DNA of 64,000 nt from Prolixibacteraceae bacterium UBA6029. Lineage in GTDB: Bacteria > Bacteroidota > Bacteroidia > Bacteroidales > Prolixibacteraceae. This document shows positions 51,981 to 60,604 of this stretch, piece after piece. The DNA lies in assembly GCA_002429385.1 (NCBI GenBank), contig DIZL01000001.1, forward strand, positions 22,052 to 86,051, in the 5' to 3' direction. Position 1 is the stretch's first letter. Each line of letters begins with the position of its first letter. A program made the position numbers and the translations under genes. The notes under the pieces were generated by a model. The model saw only the letters and a program-made list of their open reading frames with translations, ran no database searches and had not been told where the DNA came from.

Positions 51981-53999
51981 TTACTTTCTTTCTTCCAATT
52001 CAATTAGCAACTGCTTTTCAACAACCGCATTCCCTTCTTTTACATGAGTCTTAGCCACGCGGGCATCAGCAGGACAAAGCACATGGATTTCGGTCTTCAT
52101 CGACTCCATCGTAAGCAATAATTGTCCGATATGAACATTCTCTCCGGCTATCACATGTATTTTCAATACCTTCCCAAACAAATCGGCGCAGATAAGGTTT
52201 TGAAAAACCTTATCAATACCAGCATTACCAGAATTAACCGATACCTGCTTCATCAACAAATTACTTCGCAGGCTAAACTGAAACCCTTGATTGATAACAA
52301 TTGTTTCAACTTCATTTTCAAGACAATCAAACATGTTTGATTCCTGATTGATTTTCAACTCCAGCAGGTTTTCGCAACTGTTTATGACTGAGACCTGATA
52401 TTTTTCCTGATTGACTATAAAAAGCTGACCCACCGGACTGGATTCAATCTGAACCTCAAATTTCTCTCCATCAACCCACACCTCTGTAAGTATACATATT
52501 CTCCAATAACCGATTTGGTTCCATACGGTATGGTCGGTCTGATTTCTTTGCTGAAGATGATAAACCAGATAAGCAATGGCCAGCTGATGTTTGTTTAATC
52601 CTTGTTTTTTCTCCTGAATTCGGATATTAATCTGATCCAGATTCTCATCCACATATCTGGTATAAATGCTATTTAATCGTATAGGTTCACTATCAATTAA
52701 TTCAGCTAAAAAAGATAGGTTAGTGTGAATGGCTGAGATTACTGTTTCCGATAGTACCTGTTGCATTTTCCTTAGGGCCAGATTACGTGTTTCCCCCCAG
52801 GTAATCAGTTTTGCCAGTAGTGAATCGTAATTTGGTGAAACAAAGCTTCCTTCTTTCACATATGTTTCGATCCGTAAATTCTCATACTCTGGAAATTTAC
52901 AAAGTACTAATTTTCCGGCCGAAGGCTTGAAATTGTTCTCTGCATCTTCTGCACAAAGCCGGACTTCAAAGGCATGACCTGATATTTTAATTTTTTCCTG
53001 ACTCACCGGTAAAGGATTTCCTGCTGCAATCCATAATTGAAGAGCCACCAGATCAGTCTTTGTGATCATTTCGGTAACCGGATGCTCTACCTGTATCCGG
53101 GTATTCATTTCGAGGAAGTAATAATGCCCGTTTTCGTCCAGTAGAAACTCAATCGTACCTGCATTGAGGTAATTCATCGAACGGGCAATCTTAAGGGCTG
53201 AGGAAGTCAGCGCTGAGCGTAATTCGTTATTTACCGAAGGCGATGGAGCCTCCTCTATAATCTTCTGAAATCTTCTTTGAATCGTACATTCGCGTTCAAA
53301 AAAGTGTACTGTATTTCCCTGTTGGTCAGCAATAATCTGAACCTCGATGTGACGTGCATGAGGTAAATATTTTTCAATGAACAGTTCCTCATTACCAAAA
53401 TAACTCATTGCCTGTCGTTCTGCCATTTCAAGTGCAGGCAATAATTTATCAATCGAATTGCAAATCACCATTCCCTTACCACCACCTCCGCCTGAAGCTT
53501 TCACCATGACCGGAAAATCCATTTCTGAAGATTGTTGAAGCAATTCACCAACGGTTCCTAGAAAGGAGGGCAATATTGAAATTCCCAAAGATTTGACATA
53601 GCTAAGTGCCTGATTCTTTTCTCCAATCAGGCGAATATTTTCCGGTGTAGGACCAATAAAGACCAATCCTGCGTTGGCAACTCTCTGCGCAAAACCTGCA
53701 TTCTCTGATAAAAATCCGTATCCGGGATGAATTGCTTCTGCACCTGATTTTAGTGCAATCTGAATAATATTTTCCTGATTAAGGTATGTCTCAGACAAAG
53801 TTCTTCCCGGAAGCCTTATTGCTTTATCTGACAATGATACATGCAGAGAATCAGCATCGTCGTCCGCATAAATTGCGACAGTCAGAATGCCCGATTTCTG
53901 TGCTGCCCGGATTACCCTGACTGCTATTTCTCCCCGATTGGCAATAAGTATTTTGTTAAAATGTTTCAAGTTCAAAGTTTCAAGTTCAGTGCCTTGCAT
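51981..53999 (-). CDS. liuD: 3-methylcrotonyl-CoA carboxylase, biotin-containing alpha subunit
   Basis: Carboxylates biotin and carries it to the transferase subunit. In 672 residues: biotin carboxylase N-domain (ILIANRGEIAVRVIRAAQK), ATP-grasp (MVKASGGGGGKGM, EIQ-type HARHIEVQIIADQQG), YFLEMNTRIQVEHPVTEMIT, and a C-terminal biotinyl domain with the lysine in TMESMKTEIHV. The liuB and liuC neighbours identify the substrate as 3-methylcrotonyl-CoA over acetyl- or propionyl-CoA. Confidence 0.9.
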   Translation of the reverse strand: MQGTELETLNLKHFNKILIANRGEIAVRVIRAAQKSGILTVAIYADDDADSLHVSLSDKAIRLPGRTLSETYLNQENIIQIALKSGAEAIHPGYGFLSENAGFAQRVANAGLVFIGPTPENIRLIGEKNQALSYVKSLGISILPSFLGTVGELLQQSSEMDFPVMVKASGGGGGKGMVICNSIDKLLPALEMAERQAMSYFGNEELFIEKYLPHARHIEVQIIADQQGNTVHFFERECTIQRRFQKIIEEAPSPSVNNELRSALTSSALKIARSMNYLNAGTIEFLLDENGHYYFLEMNTRIQVEHPVTEMITKTDLVALQLWIAAGNPLPVSQEKIKISGHAFEVRLCAEDAENNFKPSAGKLVLCKFPEYENLRIETYVKEGSFVSPNYDSLLAKLITWGETRNLALRKMQQVLSETVISAIHTNLSFLAELIDSEPIRLNSIYTRYVDENLDQINIRIQEKKQGLNKHQLAIAYLVYHLQQRNQTDHTVWNQIGYWRICILTEVWVDGEKFEVQIESSPVGQLFIVNQEKYQVSVINSCENLLELKINQESNMFDCLENEVETIVINQGFQFSLRSNLLMKQVSVNSGNAGIDKVFQNLICADLFGKVLKIHVIAGENVHIGQLLLTMESMKTEIHVLCPADARVAKTHVKEGNAVVEKQLLIELEERK

Positions 54000-54014
54000 A
54001 TCAATGTTTTAATC

Positions 54015-54130
54015 GCTGTATACGTTGTAAATGTTAGAAGGGGTTGAGATGTTGTCAATGTTGTAATAGTTTGAAATGTTGTCAATGTTGTAATACTACC
54101 ATCACAACCAGTACAACACTTATAACAATT
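54015..54130. repeat. Degenerate GTTGTCAATGTTGTAAT array
   Basis: GTTGTCAATGTTGTAAT occurs twice (around 54052 and 54078) with further GTTGTAAATGTT-type units, then ACAACCAGTACAACAC in the opposite sense. It fills the liuC-liuD gap and can fold on itself. It resembles the block at 7909-8055. Confidence 0.6.
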
Positions 54131-54166
54131 TGTCTTTTACGTTTTGTAAAAATTAACCATTGTGAC

Positions 54167-54961
54167 TTATTCCCTCTTCCAAACGGGTTTTCTCTTTTCC
54201 AGAAATGCCTGTATTCCTTCCTGTCCTTCAGGTGACAATAGCGCTTTTGCCAAAATTGCAGAAGTAACATCCGTATCCGAAACATTAATATTTCCTGAAA
54301 CAACCTGATTAATCATCTGTTTGGCCTTCTTTATTGCTTTTGGTGATGATTCATCAAATGAAGACAGTAAGCCGGTCAATGCATTTTCCAAATTCCCTTT
54401 TTCATGAATTATATCGACCAGTCCAGCCTCCATGGCTTCATTGGCCAAAAACAGCTTCCCGGTTAAAATCCATTTTCTAAGATTTTGAAGGGATAAGCGC
54501 TTTGCTACAAATGGCAATATAGTTGCGGGTAAAAGTCCCAGTTTTACTTCGCTGAACATGAAGCGGGTATTTTCCTCAGCGATAACAAAATCGCATACAG
54601 ACATTAACCCGACACCACCGCCAAACACATTTCCATGAACTGTGGCGATGGTTATTTGAGGCAATTGTAATAGTTTAAGCAATGCATCCGCCAACTGCCT
54701 GTAATGGGCTGTATTCTGTTCCAGAGTTCTTTCTTCAGCCCCTGAAAACCAATTCAGGTCAGCACCGGCACAAAATGAAAGTCCTTTTCCGGATAGAATG
54801 ACAAAGAGGAGCTTATCGTTAACCAGGATCTCATTCAGTGTCTGGTTCAGTTCCAATAACAATTCCGGGATAATCGCATTATGCCGTTCTGGTCGGTTCA
54901 GATTGATCGTTGCCAGATTTCCCGCAATTTTAACTTCAATATATAGATAGTCGTATTTCAT
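54167..54961 (-). CDS. liuC: Methylglutaconyl-CoA hydratase (enoyl-CoA hydratase family)
   Basis: Hydrates 3-methylglutaconyl-CoA to HMG-CoA. The 264-residue crotonase-fold protein has FCAGADLNWFSG, HGNVFGGGVGLMSVCDFVIA (oxyanion hole) and FSEVKLGLLPATILPFV, the last typical of LiuC/AUH. It lies between the two carboxylase subunit genes, whose product is its substrate. Confidence 0.88.
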   Translation of the reverse strand: MKYDYLYIEVKIAGNLATINLNRPERHNAIIPELLLELNQTLNEILVNDKLLFVILSGKGLSFCAGADLNWFSGAEERTLEQNTAHYRQLADALLKLLQLPQITIATVHGNVFGGGVGLMSVCDFVIAEENTRFMFSEVKLGLLPATILPFVAKRLSLQNLRKWILTGKLFLANEAMEAGLVDIIHEKGNLENALTGLLSSFDESSPKAIKKAKQMINQVVSGNINVSDTDVTSAILAKALLSPEGQEGIQAFLEKRKPVWKRE

Positions 54962-55082
54962 TTGGTCTGTTTTTTCTGTAAATCATTTTGTTTCAATTCT
55001 CTTGTTTGCCACTTATTATTATAGCAAGGATTAACACTTCGAATGATGATCCCAACCCGGAACCTGAAACCCGAAACTCCTT

Positions 55083-56651
55083 TCACATCCTAAAAACCCC
55101 GTATCCCGGATTATCAAACGAACGATTCAGCGACACGGAGATTGCCATTGCCAGAACCTTTCGGGTATCGACCGGATCAATAATGCCATCGTCCCATAAT
55201 CGCGATGAGCTGTATGTTGCTGAACTTTGCTCGATAAACTCATTCATGAGGGTGTCGGCGGAGTCCTTGTTCCCAACGCTTTTCAGCACTCCGGAGGCCT
55301 GTTCACCTCCCATAACCGAAATACGCGAATGTGGCCACATAAACAGAAAATGCGGATCGAATGCCCGTCCGGCCATAGCATAGTTTCCGGCACCAAACGA
55401 ACCGCCAATAATAACGGTGAACTTCGGAACTGAAGCATTGGCAACTGCATTAATCAGTTTGGCCCCATCCCGGGCAATGCCCTGATGTTCGTATTTTTTA
55501 CCAACAATAAAGCCGGTGATATTCTGTAAAAAAAGGATAGGGATTTTTCGTTGAACGCACAGTTGAATAAAATGGGTGCCTTTCAATGCGCTTTCTGAAG
55601 TCAGAAAGCTTTTGTTGGCAATGATACCAATAGGGAAACCCCATATTCGTGAAAAACCCGTCACCAATGTTTTTCCATAGTTGGCTTTGAATTCACGGAA
55701 CTCACTTCCGTCCACCAAACGTTCAATAATTGCATGAATATTGACTGGTTTCTTCAAATCAACAGGCAAATAACCATACAATTCATCAGCCGGGGAAAGT
55801 GGCTCCTTCATAGGAGTAATGTCCAGCCTTTGTTTCTCAGGAAATGGTAATCCTGCCACAATATTCCTGCATATTTTCAGGGCATCCGTATCATCTTCAG
55901 CAATATGATCGGCCACGCCCGAAATGGAGGTGTGAACCTCGGCGCCTCCCAGATCTTCCGGTGTGACTTCTTCCCCGGTGGCTGCCAATACCAATGGTGG
56001 TCCTCCGATAAAAATGGTCCCCTGGTTGCGTACCATAATGGTTTCATCACTCATGGCCGGGACATAGGCGCCTCCTGCAGTACAGGATCCCATGACAACC
56101 GATAGTTGAGGAATACCTTCAGCCGACATCCGTGCCTGGTTATAAAAAACCCGGCCAAAATCGAAACGGTCAGGGAATACATTAGCTTGTTCAGGCAGAT
56201 ATATACCTCCTGAATCGACCAGGTAAATACAAATCAGCTTGTTCTGACGTGCAATTTCCTGGGCACGTACATGTTTTTTGATGGTCTCGCGGACATAGGT
56301 TCCTCCCTTAACCGTGGCATCGTTCGCAATGATCAGGCACTCGTGTCCCTGAACAAGGCCGATTCCTGTTACAATGCCGGCTGAAGGAAAGGCGTTGTCG
56401 TATTGATTGTATGCGGCAAATGATGAAAGTTCGAGAAATGGTGTTTGCGGATCAACCAGCAGATTGATTCGTTCACGGGCGAGCAGTTTCCCCCGCGACC
56501 GGTGTTTTTCAATCGCTGCTTCTGAACCATGTGAACATACCTGGGCCAGCTTTAACCTGAACGTCTTTAGAACTTCGGCATAAGTCTCCGAATGGTCTAA
56601 AAACTCCGAAGTATGGGTTTTTTGTACACTTTGTTTAATTATTGATGTCAT
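55083..56651 (-). CDS. liuB: 3-methylcrotonyl-CoA carboxylase, beta (transferase) subunit
   Basis: Transfers carboxyl from biotin to 3-methylcrotonyl-CoA. The 522 residues have RGKLLARERINLLVD, the MCC-like VVMGSCTAGGAYVPAMSDE, FIGGPPLVLAATGEEV and GSFGAGNYAMAGRAFDP with the acyl-CoA pocket of methylcrotonyl-type enzymes. First gene of the liu run, followed by liuC. Confidence 0.93.
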   Translation of the reverse strand: MTSIIKQSVQKTHTSEFLDHSETYAEVLKTFRLKLAQVCSHGSEAAIEKHRSRGKLLARERINLLVDPQTPFLELSSFAAYNQYDNAFPSAGIVTGIGLVQGHECLIIANDATVKGGTYVRETIKKHVRAQEIARQNKLICIYLVDSGGIYLPEQANVFPDRFDFGRVFYNQARMSAEGIPQLSVVMGSCTAGGAYVPAMSDETIMVRNQGTIFIGGPPLVLAATGEEVTPEDLGGAEVHTSISGVADHIAEDDTDALKICRNIVAGLPFPEKQRLDITPMKEPLSPADELYGYLPVDLKKPVNIHAIIERLVDGSEFREFKANYGKTLVTGFSRIWGFPIGIIANKSFLTSESALKGTHFIQLCVQRKIPILFLQNITGFIVGKKYEHQGIARDGAKLINAVANASVPKFTVIIGGSFGAGNYAMAGRAFDPHFLFMWPHSRISVMGGEQASGVLKSVGNKDSADTLMNEFIEQSSATYSSSRLWDDGIIDPVDTRKVLAMAISVSLNRSFDNPGYGVFRM

Positions 56652-56783
56652 CTGATTAAACAGAATAGGTTAAGCCTCTTAGACAAAGAAGCTAATCATT
56701 TAGTTCACCAAACAGATATATATTTTCACCAGCGCCTCTTAATTAAAAGCCTGAACCTTCAACTTTTTTGCTTCCGCTGATTT

Positions 56784-58148
56784 TCAGATAAAATGAGATT
56801 CTGCTTCCAACTCGAAACCTGGAACTAACTCTCCGCTCATGGAGAAGTCAGCAGCAGAAGTGATTATTACATCCACAATCTGGCCCATTAGCGATGCATC
56901 ATAACGATCGAGGCGAACGTTGATCTTGCCTTCAGTCAATCCTGTAGAAAAGCCTGTTTTGCGATCTGTGCCATTCATCAGAACCCGCATGTTCCTGCCA
57001 ACCAGTGTTTCATTATATTCTCTGGAATGGATTTTCAACACTTCTGTAAGCCGGTGTAACCTGTCTTTTTTATCATCAGTTGACACCTCATTCTCCCAAC
57101 GGTAACTTGCAGCTCCCGGACGTGGTGAATACATGGCAATATAGGCCATATTAAACCTGAATTCGTTCATGGCGGCTACTGTATTCTGAAATTCAGCTTC
57201 ACCTTCACTGTTAAAACCAACAATGATGTCAGTAAATAAGGTTGCCTGTGGTATCAGTTCCCGAATGTCAGCAACAATGCGGCGGTATTTATCCATCGAA
57301 TGACGGCGGTTCATTTTGATCAGCACATGTTCGTCGCCGCTTTGCATGGGCAGATGTATCTGTTTGGCAAGACTGTCATATGTTGCGATGACCTCAATCA
57401 CTTCGCGGTTCATATCCTGCGGATGGGGAGAAGTGAAATACACCCAGAATTCCTGCCCGGAAGTGTTACCATACTCCCCAATTTGCCGCAGCAATTCAGA
57501 AAAATTGATTTCCTCCCCATTTTTGTCCAACCCATACGAATTGACATTCTGGCCCAGAAGAGTAATTGATTTGTATCCCTGATTGACCAGATGGCGCACC
57601 TCATCGATAATCTCAATTGATGGACGTGATACTTCACGTCCACGGGTGTAAGGAACCGCACAGAAGGTGCAGAATTTGTCACATCCATTCTGAATGGGTA
57701 CAAATGCTTCATAGGTTGATTGATATTTTGGCTTGATGTGCCACATTTCGGCAATATGCTCATTCTTTGGTATCACCAGCTGTGGTATTTTTAACCCGGC
57801 TGGAGTCACTACTCCGTATTCACGGATCATATCAGGCAGTTGAGCCAACTCGCTCATGGGAAATATCAAATCAAACGACTTCAGGAACTTCTCCTTATCG
57901 GCAGGCAAAATACATCCTGAAACAAAGGTGACCAGATTGCGTTTGTTTTTCCATTTGTTCCACTGGGCAATCTTATTGTACACCTTATCGATGGGTTTCT
58001 GCCTGACCGAGCAGGCCAGCATCCCCAACAGGCTGGCTTCTTCCTCGTTCTCAGTCGGTACATATCCCATACCCTCAAGGACTGATGAAACCCGTTCACT
58101 GTCGGAGAGATTCATTTGGCAACCCAATGTAATCAGGTGATATTTCAT
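56784..58148 (-). CDS. miaB: MiaB-family tRNA methylthiotransferase
   Basis: Radical-SAM enzyme adding a methylthio group to N6-isopentenyladenosine 37 of tRNA. In 454 residues: N-terminal UPF0004 domain with three cysteine motifs (LGCQMN, LACSVRQK, SGCI), radical-SAM CDKFCTFCAVPYTRG, and a C-terminal TRAM-like domain. The second motif reads LACSVR where NTCSVR is usual; the cysteine is kept. MiaB is preferred over MtaB/RimO from the GCQMNLSDSER start. Its substrate needs DMAPP from the nearby mevalonate genes. Confidence 0.87.
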   Translation of the reverse strand: MKYHLITLGCQMNLSDSERVSSVLEGMGYVPTENEEEASLLGMLACSVRQKPIDKVYNKIAQWNKWKNKRNLVTFVSGCILPADKEKFLKSFDLIFPMSELAQLPDMIREYGVVTPAGLKIPQLVIPKNEHIAEMWHIKPKYQSTYEAFVPIQNGCDKFCTFCAVPYTRGREVSRPSIEIIDEVRHLVNQGYKSITLLGQNVNSYGLDKNGEEINFSELLRQIGEYGNTSGQEFWVYFTSPHPQDMNREVIEVIATYDSLAKQIHLPMQSGDEHVLIKMNRRHSMDKYRRIVADIRELIPQATLFTDIIVGFNSEGEAEFQNTVAAMNEFRFNMAYIAMYSPRPGAASYRWENEVSTDDKKDRLHRLTEVLKIHSREYNETLVGRNMRVLMNGTDRKTGFSTGLTEGKINVRLDRYDASLMGQIVDVIITSAADFSMSGELVPGFELEAESHFI

Positions 58149-58204
58149 TCAAAAAGTCATTAGAAAAAAGTCATTAGAAAACAATGTTGACCACTCCACA
58201 AACT

Positions 58205-58223
58205 CCTTCCCCTATGGGGAAGG
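58205..58223. repeat. CCTTCCCC-TAT-GGGGAAGG hairpin
   Basis: Perfect 8-bp stem with a 3-nt loop in the 89-bp gap between the flavin reductase and miaB, followed on the plus strand by CTTGGATGGGGTTTTT. Both genes run on the minus strand, where no T tract follows it, so a REP-type repeat is more likely than a terminator. Confidence 0.5.
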
Positions 58224-58237
58224 CTTGGATGGGGTTT

Positions 58238-58918
58238 TTAAAAATAAACCTCGCAGTGTATCTGATCCCGCTCGAACCCTTTCACTTTAAGTATTTCGAG
58301 GGCATCAAAAATCATGTCACTGTTCCCGCAAAGGTAGAAATTTGTTTCCTTCGCAAACGTGCAGTCTTTCAGATAACCGGTCAGCCGTCCATTGTAGGTT
58401 CCTTTGGCATCGCGGCTTGAGCAAAGAATATACCGGTCGCCGGCATATTCATGCCGGTCATAAGCTTCGTTCGAATGCCGGACTCCATGAATTAGCGTAT
58501 AATCGATTTCAGGATAAGTACGAACGATGCTGCGGAAGGGGGCAATACCCGTCCCACTGGCGATGAAGACAAATTTCCCGGTCTCTGCATCGTCGGGTTC
58601 CATTCCAAATTTACCAAATGGTCCGTGTACTTCAACCAGGTCGCCTGACTGAAGTCGCCTGAGCTTTGGCGAGAAATAGCCCTTTTCAACCTCTTTCGCC
58701 AACACTTCCAAATGATCGTCATTTATACTGCTGTATATTGAATATTCCCGGCTTTGATAATCCCCGTAAATGCCCAGCGAGATGTGCTGGCCTGCCTTGA
58801 AGGCAAACCTGGCTTTTGGTAATTTTATCGAAAAGGTTTCATGGGTCAGGGCTCTGACTTCTTCAACCCGGTAAAAGCTTTCGTCAATTTTCAGATCTTG
58901 CTTAATTAAATTCATCAT
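58238..58918 (-). CDS. FAD/NAD(P)-binding oxidoreductase (ferredoxin-NADP reductase fold)
   Basis: A 226-residue flavin reductase of the ferredoxin-NADP reductase superfamily. FAD-binding motif REYSIYSS at about 57-64, followed by VEVHGPFGKF; NAD(P)-binding ASGTGIAPFRS, LIHGVRH and a C-terminal YLCGNSDMIFDALEIL. It lacks an iron-sulfur domain. The electron acceptor is unknown. An ATG one codon later (58915) is equally possible as start. Confidence 0.88.
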   Translation of the reverse strand: MMNLIKQDLKIDESFYRVEEVRALTHETFSIKLPKARFAFKAGQHISLGIYGDYQSREYSIYSSINDDHLEVLAKEVEKGYFSPKLRRLQSGDLVEVHGPFGKFGMEPDDAETGKFVFIASGTGIAPFRSIVRTYPEIDYTLIHGVRHSNEAYDRHEYAGDRYILCSSRDAKGTYNGRLTGYLKDCTFAKETNFYLCGNSDMIFDALEILKVKGFERDQIHCEVYF

Positions 58919-59097
58919 GATGCTATAATCCAGACTGCAAAATTAATCATTTATTCTAATTAAAGACAATTTAATCTTTTATTTAAGAATTCATTAAGAT
59001 AACCCCCAATGCATGTTTTTGTTTGTCTATGAACAGAAAAAGGGGATCATGTGAAAAATAGTTGACCAAACCGGTACAATGAATTGATCAGTTTCCG

Positions 59098-59105
59098 TAA
59101 CTTTG
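59098..59105 (+). promoter_or_regulatory. -7 box of the lipoprotein gene
   Basis: TAACTTTG is an exact TAnnTTTG match, 21 bp before the ATG at 59127. It lies inside the extended frame from 59103, which supports the later start. Confidence 0.55.
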
Positions 59106-59126
59106 AGAGGACGCCAAAACCAGACT

Positions 59127-59597
59127 ATGAAAAACCTGATTTATTTCTTCCTCTTCGCCGCTTTACCCGTCTTCACCTCGTCGTGCAAAAAGGACGCTGT
59201 GCCGTTATCCGATCGTGACAAATTTGTCGGATCCTATACCGGAACGATGACGACCATGCTGGATGCAGATGGTGAAATCATTGACTATGACATTGTCCCG
59301 GTAACCGAAACCATCGAAAAAGGGGTCGCCGATGACGAAATTATAATCGCAAGAGGTACTGAGCTCGAAATTAATACAACGGTCGATGGAACTATTTTCC
59401 TCATCCCCGGACATATTAAACACCTTACAGTTGGTAATGATGGATTTGCCTTTGACATCACCCTGCTGGGACAGGGAATTTTAAGTCAGGAGAAAGAACT
59501 GACCGTTACCTCCAGCGGAACAACGAAATACGAAGATACCGTTTTTAAATGGACCATTACCGAAAAACTTACAAAAGACGTAAAACCCAATCCATGA
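59127..59597 (+). CDS. Small predicted lipoprotein
   Basis: From ATG 59127 a 156-residue protein with a lipoprotein signal (MKNLIYFFLFAALPVFTSSC, lipid-anchored Cys20) and a beta-rich domain of the lipocalin-like kind (FVGSYTGTMTTML, IIIARGTELEINTTV, DTVFKWTITEKL). No specific family is recognised. Monocistronic; its function is unknown. Confidence 0.75.
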   Translation: MKNLIYFFLFAALPVFTSSCKKDAVPLSDRDKFVGSYTGTMTTMLDADGEIIDYDIVPVTETIEKGVADDEIIIARGTELEINTTVDGTIFLIPGHIKHLTVGNDGFAFDITLLGQGILSQEKELTVTSSGTTKYEDTVFKWTITEKLTKDVKPNP

Positions 59598-59599
59598 TA

Positions 59600-59830
59600 G
59601 CTAGCAGGGGGCAAGGAGCAAGGAGCAGGGAGAATGGAGCAAGGAGCACGGAGCATGGAGCAGGGAGCAGGGAGCAGGGAGAACGGAGAATCGTTGAGAT
59701 TATGAATTTTCATATTCACTTTACTCTTTTCCCTTTTCCTTTCTCCATGCTCTGTGCTCCATGCTCCTTGTTCCGTTCTCCATGCTCCCTGCTCCATGCT
59801 CCCTGCCCCTTGCTCCTCGCCCCATGCTCC
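59600..59830. repeat. Large purine/pyrimidine inverted block between convergent genes
   Basis: Left arm (59606-59693) of GGAGCAAGGAGCACGGAGCA-type 7-bp units; right arm (59727-59828) of the complementary CCATGCTCCCTGCTCCATGC type; the unpaired middle is AT-rich. The arms pair along some 80 bp with slippage, giving a very long hairpin between the converging lipoprotein and trmN6 genes. Confidence 0.75.
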
Positions 59831-59831
59831 T

Positions 59832-60551
59832 TCAGAATCTTAAGTAAAAATCCTTTGTTAAATCCTTATATTCCTGAGTATAGTCATGATGTTTCTCATA
59901 CTCGATCATCAGACATTCATTGCTGATTTCACATACCTGATTTGTCAATTCAATCAAAATCCTGAAGATTGGTTTTTGTGGATTGGGCTTTATCCGGCAC
60001 AGTCTTGAAACAAACAAATGATTGGAAACTGCCAGTTGTTCAATCTCCTGAAGGCTTTCAAATGGTAGAATCAGGGCTATTCGGCCATTGTCGTGAAGCA
60101 GAGCTGTCGCTCCCGAAAGCAATACATCCAAAGGCAGGGAATCTGCATGTCGTGCCAGGACTCTGTTTTGAACCGGCGCCTTTACCCCGTTTGCAAAGAA
60201 TGGAGGATTGCACACAATCAGGTCATAGTTCTGTTTTGAACGAACCGCAAACTCCCTGAAGTCGCAGCATTCAAGTTTAATCCGGTCACTCCAGGCCGAT
60301 TGCTGAACATTCAGACCCGCTTCCTGAAAGGCCTCCTGATCAATCTCAAGGGCATCAACAGCTGCAAACGGGTTTTTCTGGGCCATCATCAGGGCGATCA
60401 ATCCGGTGCCTGTTCCCACGTCCAGTATTCGTTCTGCTCCCGAAGGATCTATCCATGCCCCGAGCAGCACCCCGTCCATGCCAACCTTCATCGCCGACCG
60501 TTCCTGTATAATCCGGAATTGCTTAAACTGAAAAGAATTGTTGCGTGGCAT
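59832..60551 (-). CDS. trmN6: tRNA1(Val) (adenine(37)-N6)-methyltransferase
   Basis: SAM-dependent methyltransferase of the YfiC/TrmN6 family. In 239 residues: FKQFRIIQERSAMKVGMDGVLLG at the start, SAM motif ILDVGTGTGLIALMMAQ, and the N6-adenine catalytic motif CNPPFF. The next gene upstream, kup, is on the same strand but separated by a hairpin. Confidence 0.9.
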   Translation of the reverse strand: MPRNNSFQFKQFRIIQERSAMKVGMDGVLLGAWIDPSGAERILDVGTGTGLIALMMAQKNPFAAVDALEIDQEAFQEAGLNVQQSAWSDRIKLECCDFREFAVRSKQNYDLIVCNPPFFANGVKAPVQNRVLARHADSLPLDVLLSGATALLHDNGRIALILPFESLQEIEQLAVSNHLFVSRLCRIKPNPQKPIFRILIELTNQVCEISNECLMIEYEKHHDYTQEYKDLTKDFYLRF

Positions 60552-60579
60552 GGTGTATCAGGGATTTTGCTATAACCAG

Positions 60580-60599
60580 GGGGTGACTTCAGTCACCCC
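60580..60599. terminator. Short hairpin between kup and trmN6
   Basis: GGGGTGACT and AGTCACCCC form a perfect 9-bp stem with a 2-nt loop, 5 bp after the kup stop. It may end kup transcription or be a repeat; GTGACT/AGTCAC is shared with the hairpin at 13822-13860. Confidence 0.5.
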
Positions 60600-60604
60600 T
60601 TCAG

